From assembly GCA_028583405.1 (NCBI GenBank), contig CM053258.1, positions 4,371,738-4,435,737 on the forward strand: a DNA stretch of 64,000 bases, given 5' to 3'. The stretch is from Pogonophryne albipinna. Lineage: Eukaryota > Chordata > Actinopteri > Perciformes > Artedidraconidae. The translations under genes were made by a program, and so were the position numbers. The notes under the pieces were generated by a model that saw only the letters and a list, made by a program, of their open reading frames with translations, ran no database searches and was not told where the DNA came from. Positions 24,936 through 51,536 of this stretch are shown here, piece after piece. Each line of letters starts with the position of its first letter. The stretch's first letter is position 1.

Positions 24936-27419
24936 TTAAGAGAATCGGTGCTAATGTAGTTTTTGAATCTAAATAAATGTATGAAACCAGTAGGATGTAA
25001 TGTTATTCAAGAGGGTCAATCAGCATTACATCTGTTTAAGTTGACTAAAACATGGAAAAATACTTTTGACTAATGCTAATGGCATCATTAGTTTCTTATT
25101 CTTCCTCCTGTGGTCACCCTCTAACTTAGACTGTAAAGAGTTTGAAGAGTTTTCTGCTCTCTCCATTGACCTGTTTTTCGGCTAAAGTGTCCGTCTCTCT
25201 CCTCCGAGTTGAGAAATCTTTGCGCTCTCAATCGATGCTCGATGTTTCATGTCTGACCTCAGTGACATCCCTCCACTCATACCCAGGTCTGTTTGTGTCT
25301 GTAAATGGTATGACCCAAGCATGCCTCCAACAATAAACACAGCTAATAACAACTGGCTCCCGGAGGACTGTGTGTGTGCGTGTGTGTGTGTTGGGGGTTG
25401 AGTAAAAGGGGTTAATAATGCACGCACGAGTGGAGTTCAATATTGTGGAGGTGCACACATAGAACTCATCAAACCCCCACACAGTCCCACCAATAATGTA
25501 TACCTCATAGCTGATATGGGATGTCTTTTTTTGAGATTGAACTTCCACCAGTTATCCCTCAGTTTCTTTACGGATAATAACTAGATTCGAATGACTACCA
25601 TATAGCATGGAGCAGTGTAAGAGGCGGTGAGGTTCAAGGTCCGCTCTAACAAGCACAACATTGCGATATGATATTGTAAAACGATGCAAAATTATATTTT
25701 GGACATAAACGATGGAGTTATTAGGTCACAAAATGACTTGGGTGCTGGCTACAAAATTATTTATAGGGGTCTCTTAGCTTTCAATTTAGAGTGTATCTCT
25801 CTATTGTTCATCAATTAATTTCACATATGACATTGGTGAGAATTTTGCTGATCTGACGTCCTCTTGCAGACAACAGCAGTACTTCTTTTGGACTATTATG
25901 GCAAATTAAATAAGCGTAATTACATGGAGGTTTGGTTATAGTTAGAGAAATATTCCCATGGTGAAACAAACAATTAGCTGGTATAAGCCAAACTTTTGGT
26001 TGATAAAGATTGGACAACAAGATACAACATGTTATTTGACAAGCTTCAGAGGATATTTTGGTACTTTTGGAAGAAAACCAGGTGTGGGCGAGTTATGCTC
26101 TCCTCTTTGTCTTTGACCCGACTGTTTTTTGCTCGAATCAATCCAACCTGTGTAGGCAAGGGTCAGCACTTTGGCTAACAGGGGAAGTGTTGAACATTGA
26201 CTAGCACCCTTATACACATATTAAGAAACCAGCCTGCAACCTGCTAACATACATGACTATCTCCCTGATAGTAGGTCAAAGTAATTTCTGGCCGTGGCGG
26301 CTAAGCGAGCATTGCTTTGTATTCCTGAGTGTGTGTGTCTCTCAGAGTGTAAGTGATTGTGAGGAGCTATGTGTGCTCTCCTCTGTGTGACCTTGACCCG
26401 TCTGCAGAGGCACTCTTTGCTCCGCAGCAGCTGTGTCACTTCAGCTCAGCATCATCAGTCCAACCTTAAGGGACCCGGACTGCCCGTGTCCCTGCCCACA
26501 CATCCACATCCCCACCGTAGAAACAACAGCCAGACCCCTCCTCCTCCTCTTCCTCATGCCCTAAGCTACCAGCAAACACACACTCATGCACGCTGCCCGT
26601 CATGCATACTGATAAACGTGCTCACTATCACCAGCAGCAGACGACAGTGGCTTGGCTGCTGACTGCTGACAGAGCCCAGACTCACTCTGAGCAGCGGAGA
26701 CACACTCTGGCCCGCAGCCACTCCCAGTCAGCTCTACATATGTCACATGTTAATGACATCAAGTCTGCGGCCACCCACAGACCGCCACACACTTGAGGGC
26801 AGCAGATCGAGAAAACAAAGTCATTCCTCCCCTTGAACGCCAGACCGTATCCTCTCTCTGTGGCATTCAGGGCGCAGGACTTCAAGGCTTTGAACCTTTG
26901 CTTTTCACAAGGTCTGATGTCACATCTCTGTCACCTTTCTCCACCTTCTGCAGCCCCCGTGCAGTGCATGTGAGATGGAGAGGTTTGCTTACGGAGGGAC
27001 TTGGACTAAAATGCATGCGAACAACACAAATATATCATTATAATATTTATGATACATGTTTTTCTTCCTGTGAAATAATGAATATGTGTAGCCTGGAGGC
27101 TTCCTCTGTTAATTAATTAAGTGAAGTAGACTGAAAAGGGAAAGTAAAAGTCATTATTCTAGTGTCTGAGTTCATCACTCTGTATATATTTGACTGTTTC
27201 ATGGGAAACACAAGTAGCTACCGCTTTGTTTTTGTCAGGGATTTGAGCCAAACACATATTCACAGCTCTAATCCTGATCCCATTAGTGGACTCTGAGTGA
27301 AAATAGTAAACAGTAGACTCCTGCTTGAGCAGAGAGGAAACAGTGAGGCGTCTTTTGTCAAACATGACTGATTCACTTTTCCCTTTGTGTGTGTGTGGGA
27401 GCTTTGCCTTTCATATTGA

Positions 27420-27660
27420 TCACGGTTGTGCCAACTGTTTGTTTTCTCTTTTCATATAATGAACCCTGGGCCCTCGGTGAGGCCCCGGCGGAGTCGGCTC
27501 CACGCTGAAGGGCTTTTTGTGAGACAGTGTCACGCTCCCTCGTTCCGGCGAGGCTTCGCGGTTCTTATTATTCATGGCTCTCTCCCCGTTTGTTGAGAAG
27601 GCCGGGATCAAACAGGACGATTTGCCACGCCTGACACCCACTGCAGCGAGTGTGTGTTTT
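27420..27660. promoter_or_regulatory. GC-rich non-coding block
   Basis: A CpG-containing island-like stretch (gaggccccggcggagtcggc, gttccggcgaggcttcgcgg) with ttattattcatggc, beside a GT array in AT-rich intergenic DNA. No convincing frame or splice sites. Candidate conserved element. Confidence 0.25.
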
Positions 27661-27670
27661 GCATGTGAAT

Positions 27671-27824
<154 letters not shown>

Positions 27825-27978
27825 AAACAGGGCTCAGGCTCAGTAATGACAGGATTTGTTAAACAGTAAATTAATGAATAATGAAATATCCAGCACGCGC
27901 CTGCCTTGCCTGGAGCACAGTGCCCCGAGCAGGAATTACTCCCGACCGGCACTCTGCTGTCTGCATGCTGGATAACCT

Positions 27979-28024
27979 GTGTGTGTGTTAGTGTGTGTGT
28001 GTGTGTGTATGTATATGTGTGTGT
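27979..28024. repeat. (GT)n microsatellite, imperfect
   Basis: GT units with tta and gtatgtata interruptions, about 155 bp from the previous array. Confidence 0.85.
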
Positions 28025-30573
28025 GGGATAAGCATTTTTACAGCCCATTGCGTGACAGAACGCTCAGGGGCTTTGCTGATGGGGGCCTGCTCTCTCACTT
28101 CCAGGCAAAAACAACAGACTGACAGAGATGCATAAAGAAAACAGTGTCAGTGTGCTCCCATAGATTGTATATCAAATATTGCCAACGTCTTCATAAGCTC
28201 AGTCCATGTTCATAACCCGGTTACCTTCCACTTGGCCTCTCATTACAGTAACAGCCTGTGACGTTTTCATAAAAATAAGATTAGCCTCCCATTATCATCA
28301 ATTCATCAAACACCAGTCATTTATTTTATATGTAGCTCCTGCAGGAACACTGGGCAGCTGGTGGAGCTTTTACATTTTGAACAGGAAGTCATGTTGGGAC
28401 TGTCCAAAAACGTTGACAGGTCATTGCAGAGAAGAGTTTTCCACAACTAATGCACACTAAAAAAAACTCGAGGAAATGACATCACTTCAAAGGGAATGCC
28501 TATAATAATCCAAAAGTAGTTATTCCATCATGAGTCATTATTACTTTCTATAATAGTGGTGCTAGGATTCATGCAGAGGCTAACACACGCTGACTTTGTC
28601 CACTCCGGACTCTTAGTTTCCGTTTGCTCCATTTTGCGTTTGGTTAAAGAAAAGGTAAATAATATTAGAAACAGGATTTAGATAATATCACTAGAGAGCT
28701 CGAATGACTCCTGAGTAAGCCTGGAAGTTGATTAACTCATATTTACTGATGAAACAACTATTTCAATTAGAGTTTGTAGGATTTGGTGAGGCAAGCCGAT
28801 GAAACATTAAAGTGTTGTTTCTTGTACTTTGTAAACTCCCTGTAGCTTGCATTGATTTCTGGAATCAGTATCCATTGACAAGCTCCAACTCAGTAAGTTT
28901 CCACATTGTTGTAGGCCTCTATCCTCCGCAAGTGAAAACAATGCAAACATAATAGAAAGCTGCTAAAGTTTTGTAAACATTTATGGTCCTTTGTTGAGTA
29001 CAGGCACAGCCAAGTGTGTACAAACTGAATCTATAGAGCTGAAGTTAACTCACAATATGATATTATACATCGTTATGAACTAGTTAAATCTGCCTCCAGC
29101 TTGACTTGTCTTTGTACGATATTGTATTTCTGTATTTGACTGAATATCTTGTTGGAGTAAAGTGTTGTAGGACACATCTGTATTAGAAAGGATTTAAAAC
29201 CTCAAGCAAGCCATATAGGACGCAGTGTGAAAGCTGATGTATATGCTGCAGACTGTCAGTGTAAGACATTGTTTTAAATGAACTGCACTTTTAATTTCAA
29301 CCAATTTACAAATCAGTGCCACAAAATTAGTCAGAATTACATATTATATAATAGATGATACCACATTTTTTTCTGGGTAGCCTTGTAGTGTGTTTAAATT
29401 ATTTCTCTGCATATTCCCCACTGTAAAAAGTACTTTTGAAAAATGTCTTTGTAAACTTCTCATAAGCCTCCATACCCAACGAAGGTGTTAAGAGCCTTAT
29501 ATAATAGGATTACTGTAATTTATGATATTTGTAGAATATTGGAAGACTCATTTGTGTAGATGCAGCCTTGACTTTTACAATAAAGCTTTTCAAGAGGCCT
29601 GAGGCTCAATACACAACTAACTGTGATCGCAACGGACACACAACCTACAGAGACCACTGGTGTTAGTTATTGGGTTTGGAGATGAAAAATACTTGATCAA
29701 GTAAGTTAACAATCTAAAATGCACTTTCCTGCCAATTGATTCAGTCCAGTTTCCATAAGATCAGCTTGTGTGGCAGGACAACATAAACAGCAGTTGCCAA
29801 AGCTACTTTAATTATAGACATGATATTTTTTCCATTCATTAATTGAATTTTCATTTGAAAATGTAATTTAAAGAAATTTGATTTATTATCGTTTTTATTG
29901 GGCTTTAATGCCTATTTAGGATTATCTGTAATGTTCTCTTTCTGCTTTGGATCAATCTTAAATCTTCCATTTATCTCAACATCTTTATATATTTGTATCA
30001 CCAGTACACATTAGTACACAGCCTATTCATTACATTATTTAGATTACTGGTTATTTCTTTATTTGAAAAATGTAAGAATAGGCCTACAGCCGGAAGACTT
30101 TGAGACCTTTTCTATCATTTTCATTTCTGGTAGCCTATGGTTATACGCTATTTATTTTTATTTTCCAATATAAGAAGACAAAAACAGTGGAACACCTTTG
30201 TATCGACACGTCAGCCAGATAAATAATTTAAGTAGTCAAGTTTACCATTCAAATATCCTTCAGTTTTCCTCACATTGATTAAAGGGACTTTGTAACTGTC
30301 TTATTTAAAGAAAGCTGCTCGAGTAATTAGTGGAAACGTTTCTCTTTCGTGTGTTTTGTTGTGTTATCTTCGGCTTGTTTGTTTATGGTTGCAGCCAACC
30401 TGTCGGTGTTGTAGTCCTGATGCTCAGCAGCTTCCTGTCTTTGTTGAGCGAGAATCGCTCGCGGACATGCGGGTGCTGAACTCTGCACCTGCGTCACGCG
30501 GCGTTCCACTCCACGGGTCACACTGAGCCCGCGGGACACTCTCTCTATCTCTCCCACCCTCCCCTCTCTCTCT

Positions 30574-30830
30574 CAAAATCAAATAAGCTTTATTGGCATG
30601 ACCATATCAAAACACACTCTTGTCATTATGTCAGTATCTTCTCTGCGTCTCTCAAAAATATCTAGCGGCCAAATACTACACATAACAAAAAAAACTGTCT
30701 GTCAGACAACATGACTTCTAACTCTCTTCCTCTTTTTCTCATTCTCAAATTCATATTTAAAGAAGCTTTATCGCCATATCACAAATTACCAAAGCGCATT
30801 GTTCAAGGTGGTACAATGCACAGTTTGGTT
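30574..30830. repeat. Dispersed repeat with two degenerate units
   Basis: Two related units begin aaataagctttattggcatg (30,581) and taaagaagctttatcgccat (30,758). The motif is common in fish genomes. No coding content. Confidence 0.4.
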
Positions 30831-32224
30831 GATTTCAGATTGGTTGAGTTTTGTTTTAAAAATGTTATAAGGATGCTTTTTGAGTTAAGATGACCCTTTT
30901 CTATATATTTCCTTACAGACAAAGGTGTCTAGGAGTTTCCCTTTTTTTAAGGTGGTCTGTAATGAGAATGACAGTAGGACTATATGGTTTTTAAGTTATT
31001 TAAAATAAAAAAATCGAATCTGTCTCTCCGCCTTTAGAGCTCCGTATTCTCTCCGTCTCTCTTTCTCATTATCTTTCTCCCTTTACTTCTTCTCTGTGTG
31101 TCTCGCGCTCTCCCGTCATTAGCACACCGGCGGTAGAGCCCCACCGCACATCGGGCCCGCGAGGCACGATTCTATTCCCCCTGCGCGCGTGCGAGAGAGA
31201 GAAGCCTCCCTGAAACGAGAGCCTCTCTGACCGGAAAATGCAGCCAATTATCTCCCCGTATCCATCATTGCGTGTTTGCGTGTTTCAGAGCCTTTGCAGT
31301 ATTTTAATCCAGATAGAGTTGCCTAACAAAGCTATATATGATTGTAAAAACATATTCTTATTTTGAATATAAATCTTGAACATGGCCTTAAATGTGTAAG
31401 AATTTCAGAATATCTTTAATAGCCAACAATAACAAAATAGAGGTCACTCATCAATTTTGAACTTTTTGTGTAAAAATAATATAACTGTTACTACTTTAAT
31501 CTATTGTCATTTATGGAATATACTCAAATTATCCTCACTGCAAATTAAGTCTATTAAGGTAAACCTACAAATAGCAATTGTGACAGAAAACCTTAAAGAC
31601 TCATTTAATTGTCCATTGTTTTACATTTTGGTGTTGGAGTTTCCTTTTTTATTTGCATTTGAATCAAAGATTGTGCTGTTTAATATCAGTTTCCTACCTC
31701 CCTGCAGGAAAATGTAAGGATAGATTTTGCTTCAGATTATTGTTTCATTCAGACTGAGGGATTTTATGTGTTTTTTTTTTGATGAATATCTGAAATTCTT
31801 ACTTGTCAATGACCGCACATTGACTGTCTTCTGCTGCAAATAGTTGGAATGAAATTAAAACCTTTTATGCTTTATGTACCTAATCCATTTAGACATTTAT
31901 TTTGTGATGAACACGTTGTTAAAATACACACTAAATCAGATTCAATGCAAATTTGAAACCACGATGAATAAGAGGATATTTTTGGGATCCAACTCCAATT
32001 TCAGTCATTCAGAAAGTGGAATTTGATTTGGGAAATGTCCACTATTTCTTGAGGCGTTCTTTAATATTTCATTAAAACAAATTAGGTTAAATTGTCAGCC
32101 AAAGAATACCAGGTTTTATATTTTGGATATGGTGACTCTGATTCCCAAACTTGAGTGGGACTTTAGTGGATGATTCACTGGAGAAAAGGCGCAGGCTGCA
32201 CACCTCGCATAATAAAACACATGG

Positions 32225-32230
32225 TTTATT
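32225..32230 (-). promoter_or_regulatory. Candidate polyadenylation signal for tfap2b
   Basis: AATAAA on the minus strand about 920 bp beyond the tfap2b stop, followed in the transcript sense by GU-rich sequence (gtgtttta, gaggtgtgc). If used, the 3' UTR would contain the microsatellite at 32,769-32,877 and the foldback element at 32,583-32,755. Chosen by position only. Confidence 0.35.
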
Positions 32231-32582
32231 ATCAATGTGATAGAAATGAAATCACTGGACAATTAGAAGCATGTCTACCCATCATCAGCACCATGACAAC
32301 AGCTCTATAAGAACAGAAAAACACTGCCCCCCCACCCCCACCCCCCTCCGGCTCACAAAAGTCGAATCACAGATAAATAGGCCTACTCCAAAATAGCTAG
32401 TGCACCTATTTACACAACCATCCATTTAAATTAATATAAATAAATATTTACACACATAAATAAACCCCCTCCCCCCTCTCGTTAAGTGACCACACAAACC
32501 TGTTTCACAGATAAAATGCTTCATACCCACAATGCTTTTTTCCTGTGTGATGACAAACACAAGCACACTGAAAGAACTGAAA

Positions 32583-32755
32583 CGTTGACTTTAATTAAAT
32601 ATAGGATGTCAACAGATTTCACAGAGCTGTATTGGGTTAGTGGAAAGCAATAATATTGAGTTTAAATAAAGTATTATTAGGTTCAACTTAATATTATTGC
32701 TTTCAACTAACCTGATGTGAAATTGTTGACATAATACATTTGATTAAAGTCAATG
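32583..32755. mobile_element. Foldback (long hairpin) MITE downstream of tfap2b
   Basis: Two arms of about 80-90 bp are inverted copies. The left arm contains gttgactttaattaaat, gatgtcaacagatttcac and gttagtggaaagcaataata. The right arm contains, in complement, gttgactttaatcaaat, tatgtcaacaatttcac and gttagttgaaagcaataata. The loop is a few bases near 32,675. If the polyadenylation site is near 32,225, the hairpin is in the tfap2b 3' UTR. Confidence 0.75.
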
Positions 32756-32767
32756 TATCAGTTTGTA

Positions 32768-32879
<112 letters not shown>

Positions 32880-33027
32880 TAGTTTGTTGCAGCATCACAG
32901 TCTCACAGGATGCAGGCAGGGGGAGCGAAATGAATGTAACACAGTAACCATCATGTCCTCAGGGGAATGAAAAGAACGTAACACAGATGAAACATCCCTC
33001 TGTGCTCTCTGACACTGGCCCACAGGT

Positions 33028-33063
<36 letters not shown>

Positions 33064-33151
33064 TTCGGCCCTGTCAGTGACAGTGGTGTAAAGCTAGAAG
33101 TGTATCGCCTCTGTCTGTGTGTCTGCCTCCCATCGTCTCCCCCGCCTCGCT

Positions 33152-45829
<12,678 letters not shown>

Positions 45830-45885
45830 GGTCGCTTCTCCAGTGTCGGTAAACCGAATGCAGCCAAGTGAGGAAGAGGAGTCTC

Positions 45886-45945
45886 ATCTCTCTCTCTCTC
45901 AGTCTCTCCTCCCTCCCTCCCTCCCCCTCTCTCTCTCTCTCTTTG
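45886..45945 (-). promoter_or_regulatory. GA-rich polypurine tract upstream of the tfap2b start
   Basis: About 60 bp of nearly pure purine on the coding strand ((GA)n and GGGA-type units), beginning roughly 57 bases upstream of the ATG. It lies in the 5' UTR or proximal promoter. GA tracts of this kind can bind GAGA-type proteins or adopt triplex structure. No convincing TATA box was identified next to it. Confidence 0.4.
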
Positions 45946-47909
45946 TGAATGGGAAACCCCTGTAATGTAAAGACAGCAGCAGCAGGCTCTCCATCTATGA
46001 GCAGCAGCAAATACAAAGAACAGATGTTTCATTTATTTATCGTGCAGCCTTTGTCATTTTCAAAATAAAAGCATGAGCAGTTAGCAAACGCCTTTCATGT
46101 ATGTTGCAGGTTGAACAACTTGGTGACCTAAGAGACACATTGTGATGGTTGAATGTTTGGGAAGAATATGCAGCAAAGACTACAAGGGGACATTATTTAG
46201 TGTACTTTAACTTTTGCTGTTGCTACTAAATCAAGGAACATACAAATATATATATAGTCCAAGTTGTGTCTCCCTTTTCTCGAATATTCCTAAATGTCAG
46301 ACATTGAACACCTAGGTTTGGTTGTTGGACATGAAGACAACAATACCAATCATTCCAGGACATAATCATTATATTCCTGACTAACCTCATCAATAACACA
46401 AGCCTCTAAAACGGCTTCATAGCTCCTTAACATTGGTTACATTCGTTGTCTTTATGAGAGGGATGTGCATGTGTTCCCTCTTTCGGTGTTGTGATGGTGG
46501 CAGAGGAGAGCGCCATCTTAACTTGTTGATGCAAAATCTCTTGTGGTTTTAGATTTGGGTTAAAACCTGTTCCCTGTGAGGGCAGATAGAATTCACATTA
46601 ATATTATATTCCTTCAAGTTTTCAGTGACCTCTTTGTGCATAATTGATATGTGCCTATATATTTGTATGACACTATACTGCATATCTACACTACAGGAAT
46701 CACTTTGATCAGTGATGGAAGGTGCATCAATTTCTGGTAGTTGGAGTAATGGATAATAACTTGATCTTGTGTCATCATTTCCAGTCAAATATACAATGAT
46801 GGTGTTAAAGTATGTATCAGCTGTCTTGGTAATGGTCACAGTGTATCCAACAAACACTGTTCTGTTGGGGCCAAAACAGTAGTATTTGTATCAGTGTACA
46901 TTTCCCACTTAGTATTACAGAATGTATGTTATGATATCTCACACTCATGTCACATAGGCCTGTGTGAGATGCATGTACAAAACACAATGCAACACCTACT
47001 CCTATAGGATACTGCACTTGAATGTTGAAGGGTTTAACCGCATTTAATTGGCAGGTATGACATTGCACTGAATTATAGGTAGGTGTTATAGACAATAAGT
47101 AATATATATGAAGACATTTATTACCATATTGGATATCCAAATAATTAATATCCAGTTCATCTCAGTAATTGAATTTTAAAGAAGTTTTTTACTGATATGA
47201 AAATCATTTTATTTAAAATATATGTTCTCAAGCATTCGGGGAAGAAATTGTCAAAGATGCATAATGTCATTTTGTTATGCCTATACAATATTTTATTTTC
47301 AAGTCATATCAAATAACACCATTGCGTTACGTTTCTTAGTAATCTTACATTTAAAAAAAATATTAGATTTGTTATTTTTGTTTAATATTTGAATCTTTTT
47401 AACCATTGTAAACCCCTTCAACATCCCCATATGTATTTCAAGTGGGACTTTATCCAAGTGTGTGCCAACTACGCCCCCTAGTGTCCTAAGACTAAACATG
47501 CATCCACCCATCAAAACTTGCTTCTTTGTAGAATAATTATTTTTCAATGAAAGAAAGGGCATTGTAACTAAACACTAATGTATTTGTATGTTATTTACAG
47601 TCCAAACATTTGATTTCTTTCCAAGGAAATACACGTTTTGACCAGAAAATGTCTAAAAATCTTTGGTAGCAGGGTTGGTGTTTCTTCACATACTTCCAAA
47701 AAGCATGGATCAAGTGAAAAGGTCTGAAAAAGCAAAAACACTTGTAATATATAGAATGTCCTTAGTGACCCCGATGAAGGCCGCCATTGTTGAGCTCTAT
47801 TGATGTTTGATGAAAGAAAAAAAGATAAGCTGCCGCTGAGGAAACCAGACATGAATGTTTAAGATGCACGGCTGTTCCCATGTTCTCTGGAATGACCCGC
47901 TGCCAAAGA

Positions 47910-48064
<155 letters not shown>

Positions 48065-49435
48065 CTCTCTTAAAGTAAAACACACACACACACATGGCAG
48101 AGCATATGACTGTCAGCAGTGACAGATGTCCTGACAGTCTGGAGGTCTGGAGGCATGTTTCTGGTCGCTGTCCTGCAGGCTTTGACACACAATGTATCAG
48201 CATACATTACACACACATGTCACCCTAGTGCTGCTCTATCTGCTCCCTGCCTTTTGTTTGCAACCATCAATAAAATAAAATAGATATTTATCTTCCGCTC
48301 TTCTCTAAATGGGATTTATGTCAGGAGGAGCAGTGTGGTCATATGTTTTAACTCACCTGTTTGAGGGACACTGATATTTAATGTTCAGTCTCTGCTGTTG
48401 CTCAGGGTCATGTTTGATTAGACAACATGTGTCTTGTGCAGATATTTAACTTTACTCCTGAGAACTGCAGTGCACTAGTGCAGTGAATTCAAAATATTGT
48501 GTAGTATGTACTCTACTATTTATTGTAGCACCAACTTTGTGTCACTAAGGACAAACTCTGCATCACATCTTGATGGTTTGTCAAATTAAATGTGATAACC
48601 ATCTGCCTAAAAAAACCTGAAGAGAAGGACATGAAGCCAAGTATTCATATGGATTCCTTTTGTATTTTACAGTACATTTTTTAATGCCATTTATTGTAGA
48701 CATTAAGGATTAAGAATCTAGGTTTAATGATTGTATTGTTTTCTTATTTTTTTTACCTTTGATACTGTTTTAATAATATATGCAACATTCGTATCTTCCT
48801 TATATAACTTAAAATCTTAAGATATCTTAATGTTTTTGTCTATATTGATCAGGAATTCATTTTCTAATCCTATCCAGTTATGAAGTTAAACAGACACCAG
48901 CTGCAGTTCTGCTTTTGGCCACTAGGTCGCACTAGAACACCACACAAAGCATTTATTTGATAATCTATCAGCATGGAAATCTGTAAACGTCAGTAATTGG
49001 TTCAAGGATGAATTGGATTGAGCAAAACAATTATGTTACATTTCAACAAAATCATAGGCCCTCTTTTACAGCAGACATTTGAACATGTCAGTGTAGGAAA
49101 ATAGCAGGTGTAAAACATCGAATAAAGGATGCCAGTCAAGGCTTAAATAAAACAGAATTAAAAAAATGTATTTAGCGCAGGGCCCTGTGTTACTACAGTA
49201 CTATATCAACTACAGTAAACTAACTAATGTAAACATGTACGTGCTCAAGACTTCCTCCAATACATTCGAAACACCGAACACAACTTTTACAAAACTCATT
49301 TTTTTCAGTGTTTGCAGACCACCAGTGACCATCTGCATGACTTTGTTAGATGCTTACAGAAGAGGGAAAGATCAAATTACTAAATAATATCTTAGCATTG
49401 TAATATATGAAGTCTTCAATAAAACCTTAAATAAG

Positions 49436-49880
49436 ACTAGGCAAGGCAATTTTATTAATATAGCACTTTTCAGCACGTGGCGATTCAAAGACATTTAAGA
49501 ACAAATACAGCATAAATAAATTATTAAAAAGGCATTTAAAAACAGGCATAATAAACAAAGGTAATGAAATAAATGAAATAAATAAACACAGCAGGTACAG
49601 AATACACGACTGAAAAGACATACTGTAGTGTGAGTATGGGCAGCTCAATTAAAAGCAGCGGCAAATAGGTGCGTTTTTAGTCGGGATTTAAAAATAGGAA
49701 GTGTTTCGGCGGACGTGCACGATTAGGCAGTTTGTTCCAAATTGTTGGGGCATAAATAACTAAAAGCTGCTTTTCCATGTTTAGTGGTTATTCTCGGAAC
49801 AGAGAGCAGACCCGACCCAGAAGACCTGAGACTCCTGGATGCTTCATAGTGATGGAGTAAGATAACACCTCAACCAAACT
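49436..49880 (-). repeat. Dispersed repeat of about 440 bp between the AP-2 genes
   Basis: It starts taggcaaggcaattttatta and continues through gcgtttttagtcgggattta and cccgacccagaagacctgag, a family common in teleosts. No intact frame. Confidence 0.5.
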
Positions 49881-49979
49881 CCAATATACTACAGCAGTAA
49901 AAGAAAAACAAGGCTTCCACATCCCCTTTCCTCTCAGGATCGAACTATTGGAAGCAGCAGAGGCACTACATGTAGAATA

Positions 49980-50123
<144 letters not shown>

Positions 50124-50339
50124 CAGTGTGAGAGGGACAGTGTGGACAGCATCTAAGGAGAAGGCCTTGAATGTTCCTGAACGGGATCAGGACAGAGGAA
50201 GAAGAGGTTTTAGCAGAGAAGCTGAGGGGGGGGGGGGTTATATCTTCAGAGGATGGAGACTGCAGAGAGGGGGCTTAGAAGTTGGCAGATGTTGCTTTTC
50301 GTGACTGTGGGGCGCAGTCAGCAGGAGTTATAGTCCCTC

Positions 50340-50760
50340 TGAGACTTCACTGTTTAATTCGCTTCTATATAAATGGCAGAAATCATTGCGTGCCGTTGAA
50401 GAATTTCCGAGTGTGTGTTTTGGATGTTGGAGCTCCATGTGTAAATATCTGCACTGAAGTGATGCATGCCTTTTAATTAGATTGATCAGAAAGGAAGCAC
50501 ACTGAAAAGGAGAGCATTGAACGCCTGATGGAGATAACGGAGCGCTGCATTGTAATGCAATCAATAGCCGGTGTGAATAATGCATCGGCCGCCCCATCAC
50601 ATTATGCATTTCTGATGTCAAACTTATGATTCATTCTTGTCCGTTTGTCAATTTACAGAAACTCCGGCACATCGATTTCATTCCCCGGCTCATTTTTGAT
50701 CGAGTTGCTTATTATTCTTTATTCTGAGTCGGGGTCAGCAGAGATGACTTTCGCAGGGAT
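50340..50760. promoter_or_regulatory. Candidate enhancer between tfap2d and tfap2b
   Basis: Non-coding, non-repetitive block between two TG arrays, with gatgcatgcc, ttttaattagattgatcag, cattgtaatgcaatcaatag, gtgtgaataatgcatc and cacattatgcattt. POU/homeodomain-type octamers recur every 30-50 bp. Located about 4.5 kb upstream of tfap2b exon 1. Confidence 0.4.
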
Positions 50761-50819
50761 TACATGTTCATCATCCAGTAACAAGAGACAAAAGCGTGAT
50801 TAAGTGTCTGTTTCTCTGA

Positions 50820-50822
<3 letters not shown>

Positions 50823-50890
<68 letters not shown>
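50823..50890. repeat. (GT)n microsatellite
   Basis: About 34 pure units. With the array at 49,984 it brackets the block at 50,340-50,760. Confidence 0.95.
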
Positions 50891-50891
<1 letters not shown>

Positions 50892-51536
50892 GCTGCTCGT
50901 ACCCTCCAGTGAGATGCAGCAACCATCAAAGAGCCAATTTAGAAAGCTGCTCTGCTTCATCACTCTGTTACATCTCTACTCGCAGTGCCGCAGATTCGTG
51001 AGTTTGATTATATATCAGGCGGGTTCTTCCATATCAGCTAAATATGATTGAAGTTCCTCCCAGCATCTGAGACTAAAATGTGATTAAAACGTGTCATATA
51101 AAAAACAAAAGCAACATACATTTATACTATTCTGTAGCCCGACAAGACAAATGTTTGAAATCTTTTAAAATCTCAACATTTGGTAACTTTTGTGTCTCAA
51201 AATGTTGATTTAAAGTCAAATTGGACTTTCTGTGGTAACACATTGCTGTGTGTTAACATTTCAAACCACATCCTAAGAAATCTGATGTGTGTGAATGTTA
51301 CTCAGACTCCCTTTTCTTTCATTGAGCTTCATAAAGTATTTGAAGATCAATGTATTAAGGGGCAAAACGATTTTAATGTTAACGTTTGTTGAAAAAGCTT
51401 GACATCCATTGCTTTAGATTTAAGAGATGGGTTTGGATAAGGATGTTTGAATAAGTAAAACCCTGAAACAATACAGAGGCACTACGGTGCTGCTTCTTGT
51501 GATAGAAAACCTGGATTTGGTAAATAAACTCTAGGT

